Positions 53,001-61,281 of a stretch of DNA of 64,000 bases are shown piece after piece. The stretch spans positions 1 to 64,000 of the forward strand of contig NZ_JASLER010000040.1 of assembly GCF_030151085.1 (NCBI RefSeq). The letters run 5' to 3'. Position 1 is the first letter of the stretch. Each line of letters starts with the position of its first letter. The position numbers and the translations under genes are program-made. The notes under the pieces are model-generated. The model saw only the letters and a list, made by a program, of their open reading frames with translations. It made no database searches and was not told the DNA's origin. The DNA comes from Bacteroides sp. GTDB taxonomy: Bacteria; Bacteroidota; Bacteroidia; Bacteroidales; Bacteroidaceae.

Positions 53001-53163
53001 ACTCAATGGATACAACTATTCAGCCGAGATTTCTTCTGATATCACTTTTGCTCCCGGCAAGAATCATATCTACAACATCACGCTAAATAAAACCGGCATC
53101 AACTTCAGTACTACTGTAGCAGATTGGGGAGAAGGTATCGGTGGAGACATCACCATTCAATAA
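50068..53163 (+). CDS. Giant four-module fimbrillin-like lipoprotein
   Basis: A 1031-residue fimbrillin-family protein, about three times the usual length. Signal ending VSAC (Cys22), a possible protease site LTRAVG (Arg46), then four serial modules. Each ends in a similar strand with a Trp: IEEWLDG (W282), IIPWGEE (W510), VQGWTDK (W757) and VADWGEG (W1020), spaced 228-263 residues. Modules share phrases such as TLxFPGYKYTG/VTLPSYKTG and VAIFPPQTI/AYLQPQNI. Module 1 resembles ordinary Bacteroides fimbrillins (AYYPYSSKLPADMIAPLSVK). It may be a stalk made of pre-linked pilin units or a large tip. No frameshift seen. Confidence 0.85.
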   Translation: MKASINKFILGSVLLTASVSACVNEDMTSSGDKVAVQISASTALTRAVGNTWGQNDVIGISMLKADNSDVIASYSNYNYVTTDGNSNFTPATSSQIMYFPVDGSNVSFKAYYPYSSKLPADMIAPLSVKDQSALADLDFMTAEHLAGTSKDDPNVKLHFYHRLAKVMIDLTTEDNSISLEGCKLSVKGLKTTGSYDIMNEKLTADAKSEADISILIRNGKGEGIFLPREAGSGVTFQVTSANGGVYTATLKDDVPFKGGYKHTLHIKLTKTPVVISATIEEWLDGPETSSNVVRVVTGLNDSKNVKEGDTLCLFLKDQAAYSSAAKFTYNADGKWTTSTPIYWDNIKADPAYFIGTTVIDAKLNDTQMDDILLSKEATVAPFTGVNLELQHAGSKAVVEVKSTDGSFSANELAGATITFPGYKYTGKVNAQGEFVINDGTKDIIAKDGVAIFPPQTIKKGDVIAIATISGRKYEIKATDENFDFGKGIAKKLIADISKTKVEISTKIIPWGEEIHEFKDVRIGSANLTANSGDLENGDKLILYTGTDADRIQQGGHFTYNSGTNKWEYSDPNNLLLWEKMPTTGNIYASITRPAISGDVANNQLPDYITATPVVNDGGVSNTAVNFEMKHQVAKVIVILQSNTYNLDDLKSATVTLPSYKTGAKIEKGVFVPGDKIADIKLPALAKNTENTYVSDAAYLQPQNIEASTTIVKVTIKDRVYEAKKESEILKYEAGKVTKLIITLEKANVQISTSVQGWTDKPEVDFKGMFFNIGNGNVADFKDNDEIGFYKISTESKVNGSNEGKVETINGSKVISLDTPWYRDDFNTNDKKVLAVFPSTPIVDGATTFPFTSTGANVPANDLQTAVATVSENNANITFNFTHVLSQVTVNIIKGTGFADGELDRHTFAMNNFKLGGTVSVTTGTTTATGNAAASFQPSKPSITEEEKKKGIVARYAALVMPQTIEVTSGAKVTIATITLNGYNYSAEISSDITFAPGKNHIYNITLNKTGINFSTTVADWGEGIGGDITIQ

Positions 53164-53181
53164 CCTGTAAAGCAGAATCAA

Positions 53182-54309
53182 ATGAAAAGACAATCATTGT
53201 ACTTTCTAGTCCTTTTATATATAGGTCTTTCTGCATCTGGTTGTGGCAATGAAATTGCCATGCCAGAAACGGAAGACAAGCTTGTGCCTATCACCTTCAG
53301 CTCTGAAATTAGTACTTCTGTTAATTCTGAAACTGCAACCCAAATGCAGACCAAGGCAGAAAGTGCTGACCCACTATTTCCAAATAATGGAAAGATCGCA
53401 GTTTTAGCTGCCAATGCCACCTCCACGACTATCAATGCCGGAGGATGGGCGGAAAATAATCTCCTACTTAACCATTCAGAAGCTACAGCCAATGCATGGA
53501 ATGGAACTTCATTCCCCGTCACTATCAATGATGCTACTATCTACTACTGGCCGTTCAACCCGAATGAATATCTGACTTTCACCGCATACAGCCCCGCTAC
53601 TGATGCTACCATGAAAAGGAAAAAAGATATAAACTCATTAAAAGATACAGAATTGCAGATTGAAGTAAATACAACTAATGCTAAATTCCCCGATTTACTT
53701 TATTCCAGCCCAACCAGCTGTTGGAACAAGACACATGGTAATGTATCTCTCACACAATTCAAGCATGCCATGGCAAGACTGGTTATCAAAGTGGTAGGCA
53801 TAGATAAGAAGGGAAATGAAATAAAAGATTACGCTAATGCCGCCAATTTAAAGATAACAAAGCTGAATGTACTAACCAAAGCAACCAAAGTCATATTCGA
53901 TTTCACAACTCCCGCTTGGACACTAACTTCTGCCTCAGCAGACTTCCACATTTTGCACAGCTTTAATGTTACACCAAATGACAAAGGAAAGTTGCCCTAC
54001 GATAGTTCCAAAGAACAGGAAATCTATATTCTCCCTTCTACCGACGGAGTAAACACAGTTGAACTCAGTAAGGTTGACTTTGAGATTAAAGATGCGGTTC
54101 TGACTTACGGCAAAACTGAAGGTTATCAGATCAATGAGTTCAAAGATGATAAAAGCACTCCGGTCTCTCTCAAAATGGGAGAAACTACCGTACTAACATT
54201 CAAAATAAGGGTAATGGAAGTCTCTACCGGCGATACGGAAAACATTGTTCTGAAAGGTGATTTAGCCGATTGGGATTATAAAGGCGAAAGTTCCGTAACC
54301 ATTAATTAA
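53182..54309 (+). CDS. Fimbrillin-family lipoprotein (375 residues)
   Basis: Pilin-like subunit: signal ending LSASGC (Cys21), a possible processing site MQTKAES (Lys58 where sister proteins have Arg), a beta core with YYWPFNPNEYLTFTAYSP (the YWP.......F.AYSP phrase of fimbrillins), QFKHAMARLVIKVVG and a C-terminal LKGDLADWDYKGESS. It follows the giant fimbrillin by 18 bases. Likely a shaft or accessory subunit of the same pilus; which one is not readable. Confidence 0.85.
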   Translation: MKRQSLYFLVLLYIGLSASGCGNEIAMPETEDKLVPITFSSEISTSVNSETATQMQTKAESADPLFPNNGKIAVLAANATSTTINAGGWAENNLLLNHSEATANAWNGTSFPVTINDATIYYWPFNPNEYLTFTAYSPATDATMKRKKDINSLKDTELQIEVNTTNAKFPDLLYSSPTSCWNKTHGNVSLTQFKHAMARLVIKVVGIDKKGNEIKDYANAANLKITKLNVLTKATKVIFDFTTPAWTLTSASADFHILHSFNVTPNDKGKLPYDSSKEQEIYILPSTDGVNTVELSKVDFEIKDAVLTYGKTEGYQINEFKDDKSTPVSLKMGETTVLTFKIRVMEVSTGDTENIVLKGDLADWDYKGESSVTIN

Positions 54310-54322
54310 ACAGCAGAAGATT

Positions 54323-56569
54323 ATGAGAATACAAAAATACATATATCAATACGGAACAGCCCTCGGATTGTTTGCTTTGGTGGCTTGTTCCAGCGAACAA
54401 TTTCAGGAGATTGACCTTACACCGGGCAACACTCCTATCCAATTATCAGGAGTAGCTACTAGAGCAACCGGTGCAAATTCTTCATTAGACGCTTATAAGA
54501 ATTCGGCTCTGAAACTTACTTCAAGAATAAATAAAAATGTTAGCGGTAGCGGCAATGCCGAGTATGTAAACTATTTCACAAATGTAGGTTTGATTATCGA
54601 GACTACAGCTGGTTCCGATAAAAGTGATTTAAATGCCGAAAATGCCTATTATCCTTTATCTGATATACCTCTATATCTTTATGGACACACAGGAGATCTA
54701 GATATCAAGGACAATAAAATATCACTAAAATCGGGAAAAGCTACCACAGAAGCTCCTTTGGCGTATGATTATCTCGTTAGCAATGGAACCAACGGAATGG
54801 GAACAATAGGTAGTTCGGGAATAGGCGGATCTACAAATTCATACGCCACTCTCATGACTTTCCGCCATGTAATGACCAAACTGGAAGTAGCTATAGATGT
54901 TACTGATACAGACTTACAGGAGACCAAGCCCAAAGATATAAAGGTACAGTTTAAGAACAATTTTATCAATAAAGAGGGAAAATATTTGATTACCACAGCT
55001 ACGGGAGATGCGGATCAAGCAACAGACTTATCTACGGAGAATGGCATAAATAATTATGAACTTTCTGTAGGTACACACTATTTGGTAGCCAACGGAAAGA
55101 CTTTATCAGGAGATGGGAAAAATCTTCTTTCTTCTTTGAAGATTGACGATTACACCGCAACTGATGAAGATCTAGAAGCAATAACTATACCTAAAGCAAC
55201 ACCCGAAGGCAGCACTACTCCCACTAACGATCTCGTGCTGAAGCCAGGACTTGCCTACAAGCTAACATTCGTTATTGAACGATTGAGAGTAGTTGAGGTT
55301 AACCTAACAATGAAACCTTGGGATATCGAAACAGGTGATGGATCTTGGGGGTGCGATCCATATAAAGTTAAAATGGATTTCAGCCAAGGAAGTTACAACA
55401 ACACCGGTTCAAACGCCATTTCCAAAATGGTATTTCACTACACGCCCCAACCAAGTTCAAACAGTTATCAGTACATAGCCAGCGTTAAGGATGGTATAGC
55501 CGAGTTCCTAACGTTACCTACTGATATGGACAAAGGTATATTGACCGCCGATTTATATACCGCCAATGGACTGCTAATACAAGATCATACCATTACCTAC
55601 ACTGCTGGAGCAGGAAGCGATCCTCAGAAGTTCAACCTCAGCTTGGGTTCCAATGGCATGGTGAAAGATAAGGATGGTTACTACGAAGTAGGTACCCCAT
55701 TGCAGTTCTACAATATGATGGCCAATCCAGGGACAGATGCAGAAGCAGCAGCAAACAAACAGTACAAACTGATAAAGAACATCGACATCAGTCATCTGCC
55801 ACTTTCCTTTACCCCTCCCACTTTCCCTACAGGTGCTATATTGGACGGTGACGGACATTCCATCCTTCACCTGGAACTGAAAGGAAACGGATTGTTTGCT
55901 GAGAATAAAGGAACATTGAGAAACCTGCAATTGTCTTTCAGTTCCATCGAAGCAACAACAGGTACTTATGCAGGTAGCATTTGTGCTGTAAACAACGGAA
56001 AAATAGAAGGTTGCATCAACGAAGCCGATGTAATTACAACCGATAGCCAAATAGCCGGAGGTATCTGCGGACAAAACAAAGGAACTATCCTTGCCTGCCT
56101 CAACACAGGCAATGTACCCAATGGAGTTGAGATTGGTGGTATTTGCGGAGAAAACAAGAACACTAGTGCCGACGCTATCAAAGCATGTATCAATGCTGGT
56201 ATGTTGCACGGCAGCAGTAATCATGGCATAACATCCAATATTGGCGGTATCTGTGGTTATCAGTCGGAAACAAGCAGCAACGCTGTTATCAACACATGCT
56301 ACTGGCTGACAGGAACAGCACGACCGGTACAAGGCAACAGCCAAGAGATGGCAATAGGTCGTTTTGCCAATGGAACCGCAGATGGATCAAAAGCTGCCTA
56401 TTGCAACAATACTACCAATATGATAGAAAACAAGTTGCGTACTGAGGGTAAAGACAATCTGAATAACGGACTTGGTACAAGTTCTAATTGGGAATTTAAA
56501 TGGGAAACAAACAGTAACGGTACCTACAAAACCGTATGGCCTACTCCCATAAAGAAAGTGAACCCTTAA
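54323..56569 (+). CDS. Fimbrillin-like lipoprotein with GLUG-like repeats
   Basis: A 748-residue lipoprotein (signal ending FALVAC, Cys22) with processing-like site VATRATG (Arg47). Residues about 50-340 are fimbrillin-like (MTFRHVMTKLEVAIDV and VNLTMKPWDIETGDGSW). Residues about 545-665 contain GLUG-like repeats with the phrases YAGSICAVNNGKIEGC, IAGGICGQNKGTILAC, IGGICGENKN and IGGICGYQSE, a parallel beta-helix-like surface module found in adhesins. This architecture suits a pilus tip adhesin (inference). Confidence 0.82.
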   Translation: MRIQKYIYQYGTALGLFALVACSSEQFQEIDLTPGNTPIQLSGVATRATGANSSLDAYKNSALKLTSRINKNVSGSGNAEYVNYFTNVGLIIETTAGSDKSDLNAENAYYPLSDIPLYLYGHTGDLDIKDNKISLKSGKATTEAPLAYDYLVSNGTNGMGTIGSSGIGGSTNSYATLMTFRHVMTKLEVAIDVTDTDLQETKPKDIKVQFKNNFINKEGKYLITTATGDADQATDLSTENGINNYELSVGTHYLVANGKTLSGDGKNLLSSLKIDDYTATDEDLEAITIPKATPEGSTTPTNDLVLKPGLAYKLTFVIERLRVVEVNLTMKPWDIETGDGSWGCDPYKVKMDFSQGSYNNTGSNAISKMVFHYTPQPSSNSYQYIASVKDGIAEFLTLPTDMDKGILTADLYTANGLLIQDHTITYTAGAGSDPQKFNLSLGSNGMVKDKDGYYEVGTPLQFYNMMANPGTDAEAAANKQYKLIKNIDISHLPLSFTPPTFPTGAILDGDGHSILHLELKGNGLFAENKGTLRNLQLSFSSIEATTGTYAGSICAVNNGKIEGCINEADVITTDSQIAGGICGQNKGTILACLNTGNVPNGVEIGGICGENKNTSADAIKACINAGMLHGSSNHGITSNIGGICGYQSETSSNAVINTCYWLTGTARPVQGNSQEMAIGRFANGTADGSKAAYCNNTTNMIENKLRTEGKDNLNNGLGTSSNWEFKWETNSNGTYKTVWPTPIKKVNP

Positions 56570-56585
56570 CATTAAACCAAACAAT

Positions 56586-58727
56586 ATGATGAACGAATTC
56601 ATAAAATATATCATCGGAATCAGTGTCCTATTATCAGTGCTCTGCTTGGGTGGATGTGCGGACGAAACACTGGTAGATAATCCGAAAGGAGAAGGTAGAC
56701 AGCTCATTATGTACGCCAGTGTAAACACAGTAAATACCCGCCTTGCCGAACTTGGAAATAAAGATAATATGTTCACCGAAGCAGGTAAAAAGGGATATAA
56801 GAACATTGGTCTTTATATCTATTACGAAGACGATTACAGCGGAAAGAACAGTTCCGACGGAAAGACACCCGATCTTAGCAAGCCTTACATCCGCAACCTG
56901 GAGTGTACATACGAGGGTGGCAAGATAGTTCCCATCAGCAAAGAGAACATTTACATCTACGACCGCATGACCATTGTAGCCTTCTATCCTTACAATGCCA
57001 CCATGAGCGAGGAAGCCAACTACTTCACCGTAAAGGATGATGAAAAAGCTTATCCTATCTCAGAAAGCGATTATTCGCAGCAACTTTACATCCCTTATCG
57101 TGCTCAAACCAACGTGAATCCTACCAACGCCTACATGATAAACCTCGGCTTTGGTCCTCAACAAACGTGTAAAGTGGAGGTAGTACTAGTAGCTGATAAA
57201 ATAGAAGACTTCCCCCAATCGAAAAACCTTACCGACGGAAAGATAAAGCTATTGCCAACCGTAGATCGGTATGAAGGTATTTACAATAGTACCACAGGTG
57301 ACCTCCGCGAGAACTGGGTAGATGGCATCAAAGACTTTCCTGCCGATGATGAATATAAGCAGAGTGCTCCCACAGGTGGAAAGTATGCGCGCCGCTACAC
57401 TGCCTATGTGTGGAAGAGTGGAGTAAGTGACAAGCACCACGACCCTGACCATAAGCATAATAACAACCTCCTGCTCAAAGGAGAAGTTCTTTTCGAGAGC
57501 GACAAACTGATACTCAGAGTTCCTGCACAGGTCAATCTGAATGAGGAAACTGTATACCGCTACGGATATAACATGAATACAGGCGAAATCTTTATCCCTA
57601 CATCGGATAAATTGGTATATGATGCTATAAGCCTGCAAGGTGCGAAGTTCGACGAATACCGGGCTTATCAAGTGTGCGACATTGATGTGAGCAGCATCCC
57701 CAATTGGACGCCCAAGACTGCTTTCAAAGGGATTTACGACGGTGGCGGACATCAAATCACCGGTTTAAAAATGAGCGTCTCCCCCAATGCTGATATAGAC
57801 AGCAAAATCCCAGATAAGCAATCCTTCGGCTTATTCAGTCAGATCACCAGTGAATCTACATTGATGAACATAGAACTGGTGAATCCGGTCATTACAGTAG
57901 ATTTCAGTAACACTGTACTAAAAGATACTTGCTATGTAGGTGCTCTTTGTGGCCTTGTCAACCCCGAACTATCCGAAGCCCAAAAGCGGAAAATGATAGA
58001 GGATGGTTTGCCTAAAGAGCTATCCGGTCCTGTAAAGGAAGCCTTGATACAAGAAAGGCTGAAAGACTTTGCTCAAACTACCTGCTACATACGTGGCTGT
58101 AAAGTAACCGACCCTGCAATCATCGTAACCGGAGAGAATGTACGTGTAGGCGGACTGTGCGGAGGAGCGGGAAACCAGAAACAGAAAGCCGAAATAAAAG
58201 ACTCGTACGTATGGCAGAGCGATAATACTGCTTATAAGGGAATCTTAGTAAACGCAGCAAGCGATGAGATCAAATCAAAGTACAACAATGCCTTTGTAGC
58301 TGGTTTCTGCGGTATACTGGCTAATAGCGGCAAGAACGATGGTATAAAAAACTGCTACAGTACTTTAGAGAAAGTACAGGCATTCGTGAAAGATGCCACT
58401 ACTACAAAAGATATTGCCACAGGTTTCTATCATCCTGCTACAGACAAAGAGCTATTGGGCACTGCTACCGTAAAAGGCTGCTATACACTCAAAGCAGAAG
58501 CTAATCCGGGAGTTAGTAACTTCACCACCGATGGTAAACCCAACAACTGGCCACTGTTTAAAAATGATACATCGGTATCTAATGGTGGAGTCAACGGCTC
58601 CAACAACATAGACTACCCCGGTGCATATCCTGCTTACAAGTGGACAGACTCCTGGAAAGATATGGACGGTAACCATTCATATCCCTCCTTGATTTGGGAA
58701 ACCCGACTACTGATGCCACTAAACTAA
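56586..58727 (+). CDS. Fimbrillin-like lipoprotein with GLUG-like repeats (second)
   Basis: A 713-residue lipoprotein (signal ending LCLGGC, Cys24) whose first half is fimbrillin-like (IYDRMTIVAFYPYNATMSEE) and whose second half (about 400-660) has GLUG-like repeats: YVGALCGLVN, VRVGGLCGGAGN and VAGFCGILANSG, with FKGIYDGGGHQITGLKMSV preceding them. The processing-like site NTRLAE (Arg52) lacks the usual Ala after Arg. Cysteines are unusually frequent (ALCGL, TCYIRGC, LCGG, FCGI, NCYS). Probably a second adhesive tip-like subunit. ATG 56586 or 56589 could be the start. Confidence 0.8.
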   Translation: MMNEFIKYIIGISVLLSVLCLGGCADETLVDNPKGEGRQLIMYASVNTVNTRLAELGNKDNMFTEAGKKGYKNIGLYIYYEDDYSGKNSSDGKTPDLSKPYIRNLECTYEGGKIVPISKENIYIYDRMTIVAFYPYNATMSEEANYFTVKDDEKAYPISESDYSQQLYIPYRAQTNVNPTNAYMINLGFGPQQTCKVEVVLVADKIEDFPQSKNLTDGKIKLLPTVDRYEGIYNSTTGDLRENWVDGIKDFPADDEYKQSAPTGGKYARRYTAYVWKSGVSDKHHDPDHKHNNNLLLKGEVLFESDKLILRVPAQVNLNEETVYRYGYNMNTGEIFIPTSDKLVYDAISLQGAKFDEYRAYQVCDIDVSSIPNWTPKTAFKGIYDGGGHQITGLKMSVSPNADIDSKIPDKQSFGLFSQITSESTLMNIELVNPVITVDFSNTVLKDTCYVGALCGLVNPELSEAQKRKMIEDGLPKELSGPVKEALIQERLKDFAQTTCYIRGCKVTDPAIIVTGENVRVGGLCGGAGNQKQKAEIKDSYVWQSDNTAYKGILVNAASDEIKSKYNNAFVAGFCGILANSGKNDGIKNCYSTLEKVQAFVKDATTTKDIATGFYHPATDKELLGTATVKGCYTLKAEANPGVSNFTTDGKPNNWPLFKNDTSVSNGGVNGSNNIDYPGAYPAYKWTDSWKDMDGNHSYPSLIWETRLLMPLN

Positions 58728-58743
58728 CAAACATCCCAACGTT

Positions 58744-59679
58744 ATGAAGAAAAAACAAATTATATACTACGTACTGGCTGTTACACTGGGCAATGTCCTC
58801 TGTACCGCCTGCCAAAATAACAATTCACCCATAGACAACGAAGACGGGCAAAGCACCCTCTCCTTGAGTCCTATCGTAAGCGAGATAGGCAATCAGGAAA
58901 GCATGACGCGAGCTACCACCAACAGTTTCTTTAAGCAAGGAGACAACATATCAGTTGAAGTCACTACCAGCCGCGGCACAACAGATGTTCCGTATGATTA
59001 TACAATGGACGACAAAGGCGTCTTCAACGGAGGATTCAGATTCAACCTCGACAATACGTATATCACAAAACTCACCGCTAAATGGCCCTCTGAAGATGAA
59101 CGTACAAAAGGTGTAATACTGGATCAACGAATACTGGAAGATCACCAAAAGGCAGACTACCTAAAAGCTCATACCGAGAATGCCAATATCATGCCCACAG
59201 GCGAACCTTTACCCCTCACCTTCGAGCACGAACAAAGTCGTTTCACCTTCCGCATGGCAGGGCAAAATGCTAACGGACTGAATATTCTCTCCGTTATCCT
59301 GGAGTTGCAATACGATGATCCCAATGACGAAACAAACGATAACATCTCCGGTGCCTTTTGGGCATATTGCGACAATACGGAGATTGCCCGACTAATATTG
59401 CTTCCCGGAATAGAAATAAAAGGCAGCAGCAACACCGACCACGGTTTCCAAATTGTAGATGGACGCTATATGATAGGTATGGCCGAAGTAGGCAACGCTA
59501 CTACCAAGTACACCGGAGGTATCTGGTTAAGTAAGGAAGTAGCCGTAACTTTAAAATCCAACACCGACTATCTCGTCACCCTCACTCCCGAAGGTTACAA
59601 CCTGATAGCGAACATTCATATCGGCGGCTTCGGACAAGACGAAGGATTCATCGGAGTTCCTGAGAAACCTAAACCATAA
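58744..59679 (+). CDS. Fimbrillin-family lipoprotein (311 residues)
   Basis: Short pilin-like subunit: signal ending LCTAC (Cys23), processing-like SMTRATTN (Arg56), a beta core with LPLTFEHEQSRFTFRM (the H.....F.F strand of fimbrillins) and a C-terminal TPEGYNLIANIHIGGFGQDEG. It is 16 bases after the preceding gene. A role as shaft or accessory pilin is likely. Confidence 0.85.
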   Translation: MKKKQIIYYVLAVTLGNVLCTACQNNNSPIDNEDGQSTLSLSPIVSEIGNQESMTRATTNSFFKQGDNISVEVTTSRGTTDVPYDYTMDDKGVFNGGFRFNLDNTYITKLTAKWPSEDERTKGVILDQRILEDHQKADYLKAHTENANIMPTGEPLPLTFEHEQSRFTFRMAGQNANGLNILSVILELQYDDPNDETNDNISGAFWAYCDNTEIARLILLPGIEIKGSSNTDHGFQIVDGRYMIGMAEVGNATTKYTGGIWLSKEVAVTLKSNTDYLVTLTPEGYNLIANIHIGGFGQDEGFIGVPEKPKP

Positions 59680-59703
59680 AACAATTAGCAACAGAATATA
59701 AAT

Positions 59704-60951
59704 ATGAAACAGATAGCAACCATCGTCCTCACATCTTTACTGACCCTACAACTAGCAGGGTGCAGCGAAAAGGACGAACCCATAACAACCGATAGCGAAA
59801 AAGGTATTGCCATAGAAAGCATCTCAGCCGTTCTGCAAGGTATGGAGAGCAACAATGGAATCACCACCCGTGCTACGCAACAAGGATTCTCGGTAAATAC
59901 GAATGATGACCCTACGAAAACATTGCCACAGAAGCGCAGTTGGAAGATGAATTTTACCCTTTACAATGGCAGTAATACATACACTGACGGCAGTTTCAGC
60001 AACCTAGCCTGCAACAACGAAAAGTGGACTGTGAGCAGTAAATATTTTCCTAACTATAAGAAACCTCAAGCAGAAGCTTTGATTTATCCAGATAAATGGA
60101 GCAGTATCTCTACCGACCAAAGCACGGAGAAAGGTACCGATCTATTGGCTCAAGACGTCTTATTCAGAGACAAAGCCACCATCGAAGTAGCCCACAAAGT
60201 AACCATTGAGGTAAAGCATAAACACAGTATGCTGGACTTTGTAATAAAGAATGTAGTAAAAGACGACATCCAATCGGTACAAGTATTTGTAGATAATACT
60301 CCATATACACCCTATGCGGTAAAAGCAACCCCGGTCAATGGCAGTACTACCTCATACGATATGGAGTACATGCTTATCCTTCCCCAAACCACCAATGTAA
60401 GCCCCATAGTACAGATCAAAACCGAAGCTGATACCGGCACCGGCAATAATATCATCACCTATAAGCAGACCATCGGCATCATAAAAGACAGCAAAATAGA
60501 ACTAGGTAGCAACAAATGTTATTGTTTTACCCTGCAAGGAGCCGAACTAAAACTCTCTCCCATTACCGTCCTCAACTGGGCTACTGGCGAATCTCTACCT
60601 GGCGAATACATTGCCGTAACCGCCTATCCCACCTTCAAGGTTAATGATCTTAAATATGCCGAAAAGACTTTCTACTTCTATTACGATAATAAACTAGTTG
60701 AAAAAGATACAGACGGTAACACCAAACCTAAATTGCAAAAAATAACTTTCAATAAGAATGCAGAATGTACCATCAAACCGGATGGACGTATTTTAAAGTA
60801 TATCTATACCGAAAGCCAAGTAGAAGCCATAAAAGGAAGCAAAGATGGCAATATGACGCCTAAAAACAATGAAACAGGAACAACAGTAGATAAAATTATT
60901 TTAGGAACAATGATAATCGACCTATCAAGCGTAATGCCTACATTACCATAA
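59704..60951 (+). CDS. Fimbrillin-family lipoprotein, last gene of the pilus operon (415 residues)
   Basis: Pilin-like subunit with signal ending LQLAGC (Cys20), processing-like TTRATQQ (Arg56), beta core with EVKHKHSMLDFVIKNV and ITVLNWATGESLPGEY. After that phrase, where most fimbrillins end, it carries about 120 further residues of unknown type (FKVNDLKYAEKTFYFYYDNK). Starts 24 bases after the previous gene. The operon ends here. Confidence 0.83.
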   Translation: MKQIATIVLTSLLTLQLAGCSEKDEPITTDSEKGIAIESISAVLQGMESNNGITTRATQQGFSVNTNDDPTKTLPQKRSWKMNFTLYNGSNTYTDGSFSNLACNNEKWTVSSKYFPNYKKPQAEALIYPDKWSSISTDQSTEKGTDLLAQDVLFRDKATIEVAHKVTIEVKHKHSMLDFVIKNVVKDDIQSVQVFVDNTPYTPYAVKATPVNGSTTSYDMEYMLILPQTTNVSPIVQIKTEADTGTGNNIITYKQTIGIIKDSKIELGSNKCYCFTLQGAELKLSPITVLNWATGESLPGEYIAVTAYPTFKVNDLKYAEKTFYFYYDNKLVEKDTDGNTKPKLQKITFNKNAECTIKPDGRILKYIYTESQVEAIKGSKDGNMTPKNNETGTTVDKIILGTMIIDLSSVMPTLP

Positions 60952-61093
60952 CTAAAAGCATCCCCCCTCTTTAGCGCCATTTTCCCCGTACTTTCCTCCC
61001 GGAATCTACGAGGAAAAGGCTCAAAAGCACCTTGCTTTTTGTCTTTACAAACCATATAAAATAGCCAAAAGCCAGAAGCAAAACTTCGTCCCT

Positions 61094-61165
61094 CAATTGC
61101 GGGCCGAACGGTTTCCATCTGTGGGCTCTACAGTTGCCAATTGACAACCGTAGAGCCCGCAATTG
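61094..61165. other. Strong nested inverted repeats between the pilus operon and the hybrid kinase gene
   Basis: CAATTGCGGGC (61094-61104) is inverted at 61155-61165. GGGCTCTAC (61123-61131) is inverted at 61150-61158, and GTTG/CAAC extends that inner stem. The two stems share bases 61155-61158, so they are alternative folds. A weaker hairpin AAAAGC/GCTTTT (61023-61039) with T-run upstream may be the operon terminator. The gap 60952-61281 separates convergent units and shows no gene. Confidence 0.6.
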
Positions 61166-61281
61166 AAAAACAAAAAAACTAACAAAGTAAAAAAGGAAAA
61201 TAAACCGTTGTTTTGAGGTTTTATAACAAGGTAAACTCACATTTATCCCTTGCATTTATAGAGTTCAACCCACGCAAATAA

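Noticed and set aside
55574..56344. 256-codon minus-strand frame rich in Cys opposite the GLUG-like region
   Set aside because: The Cys-rich product is the reverse complement of the repetitive GLUG-like codons; the plus-strand gene is clearly the real one.
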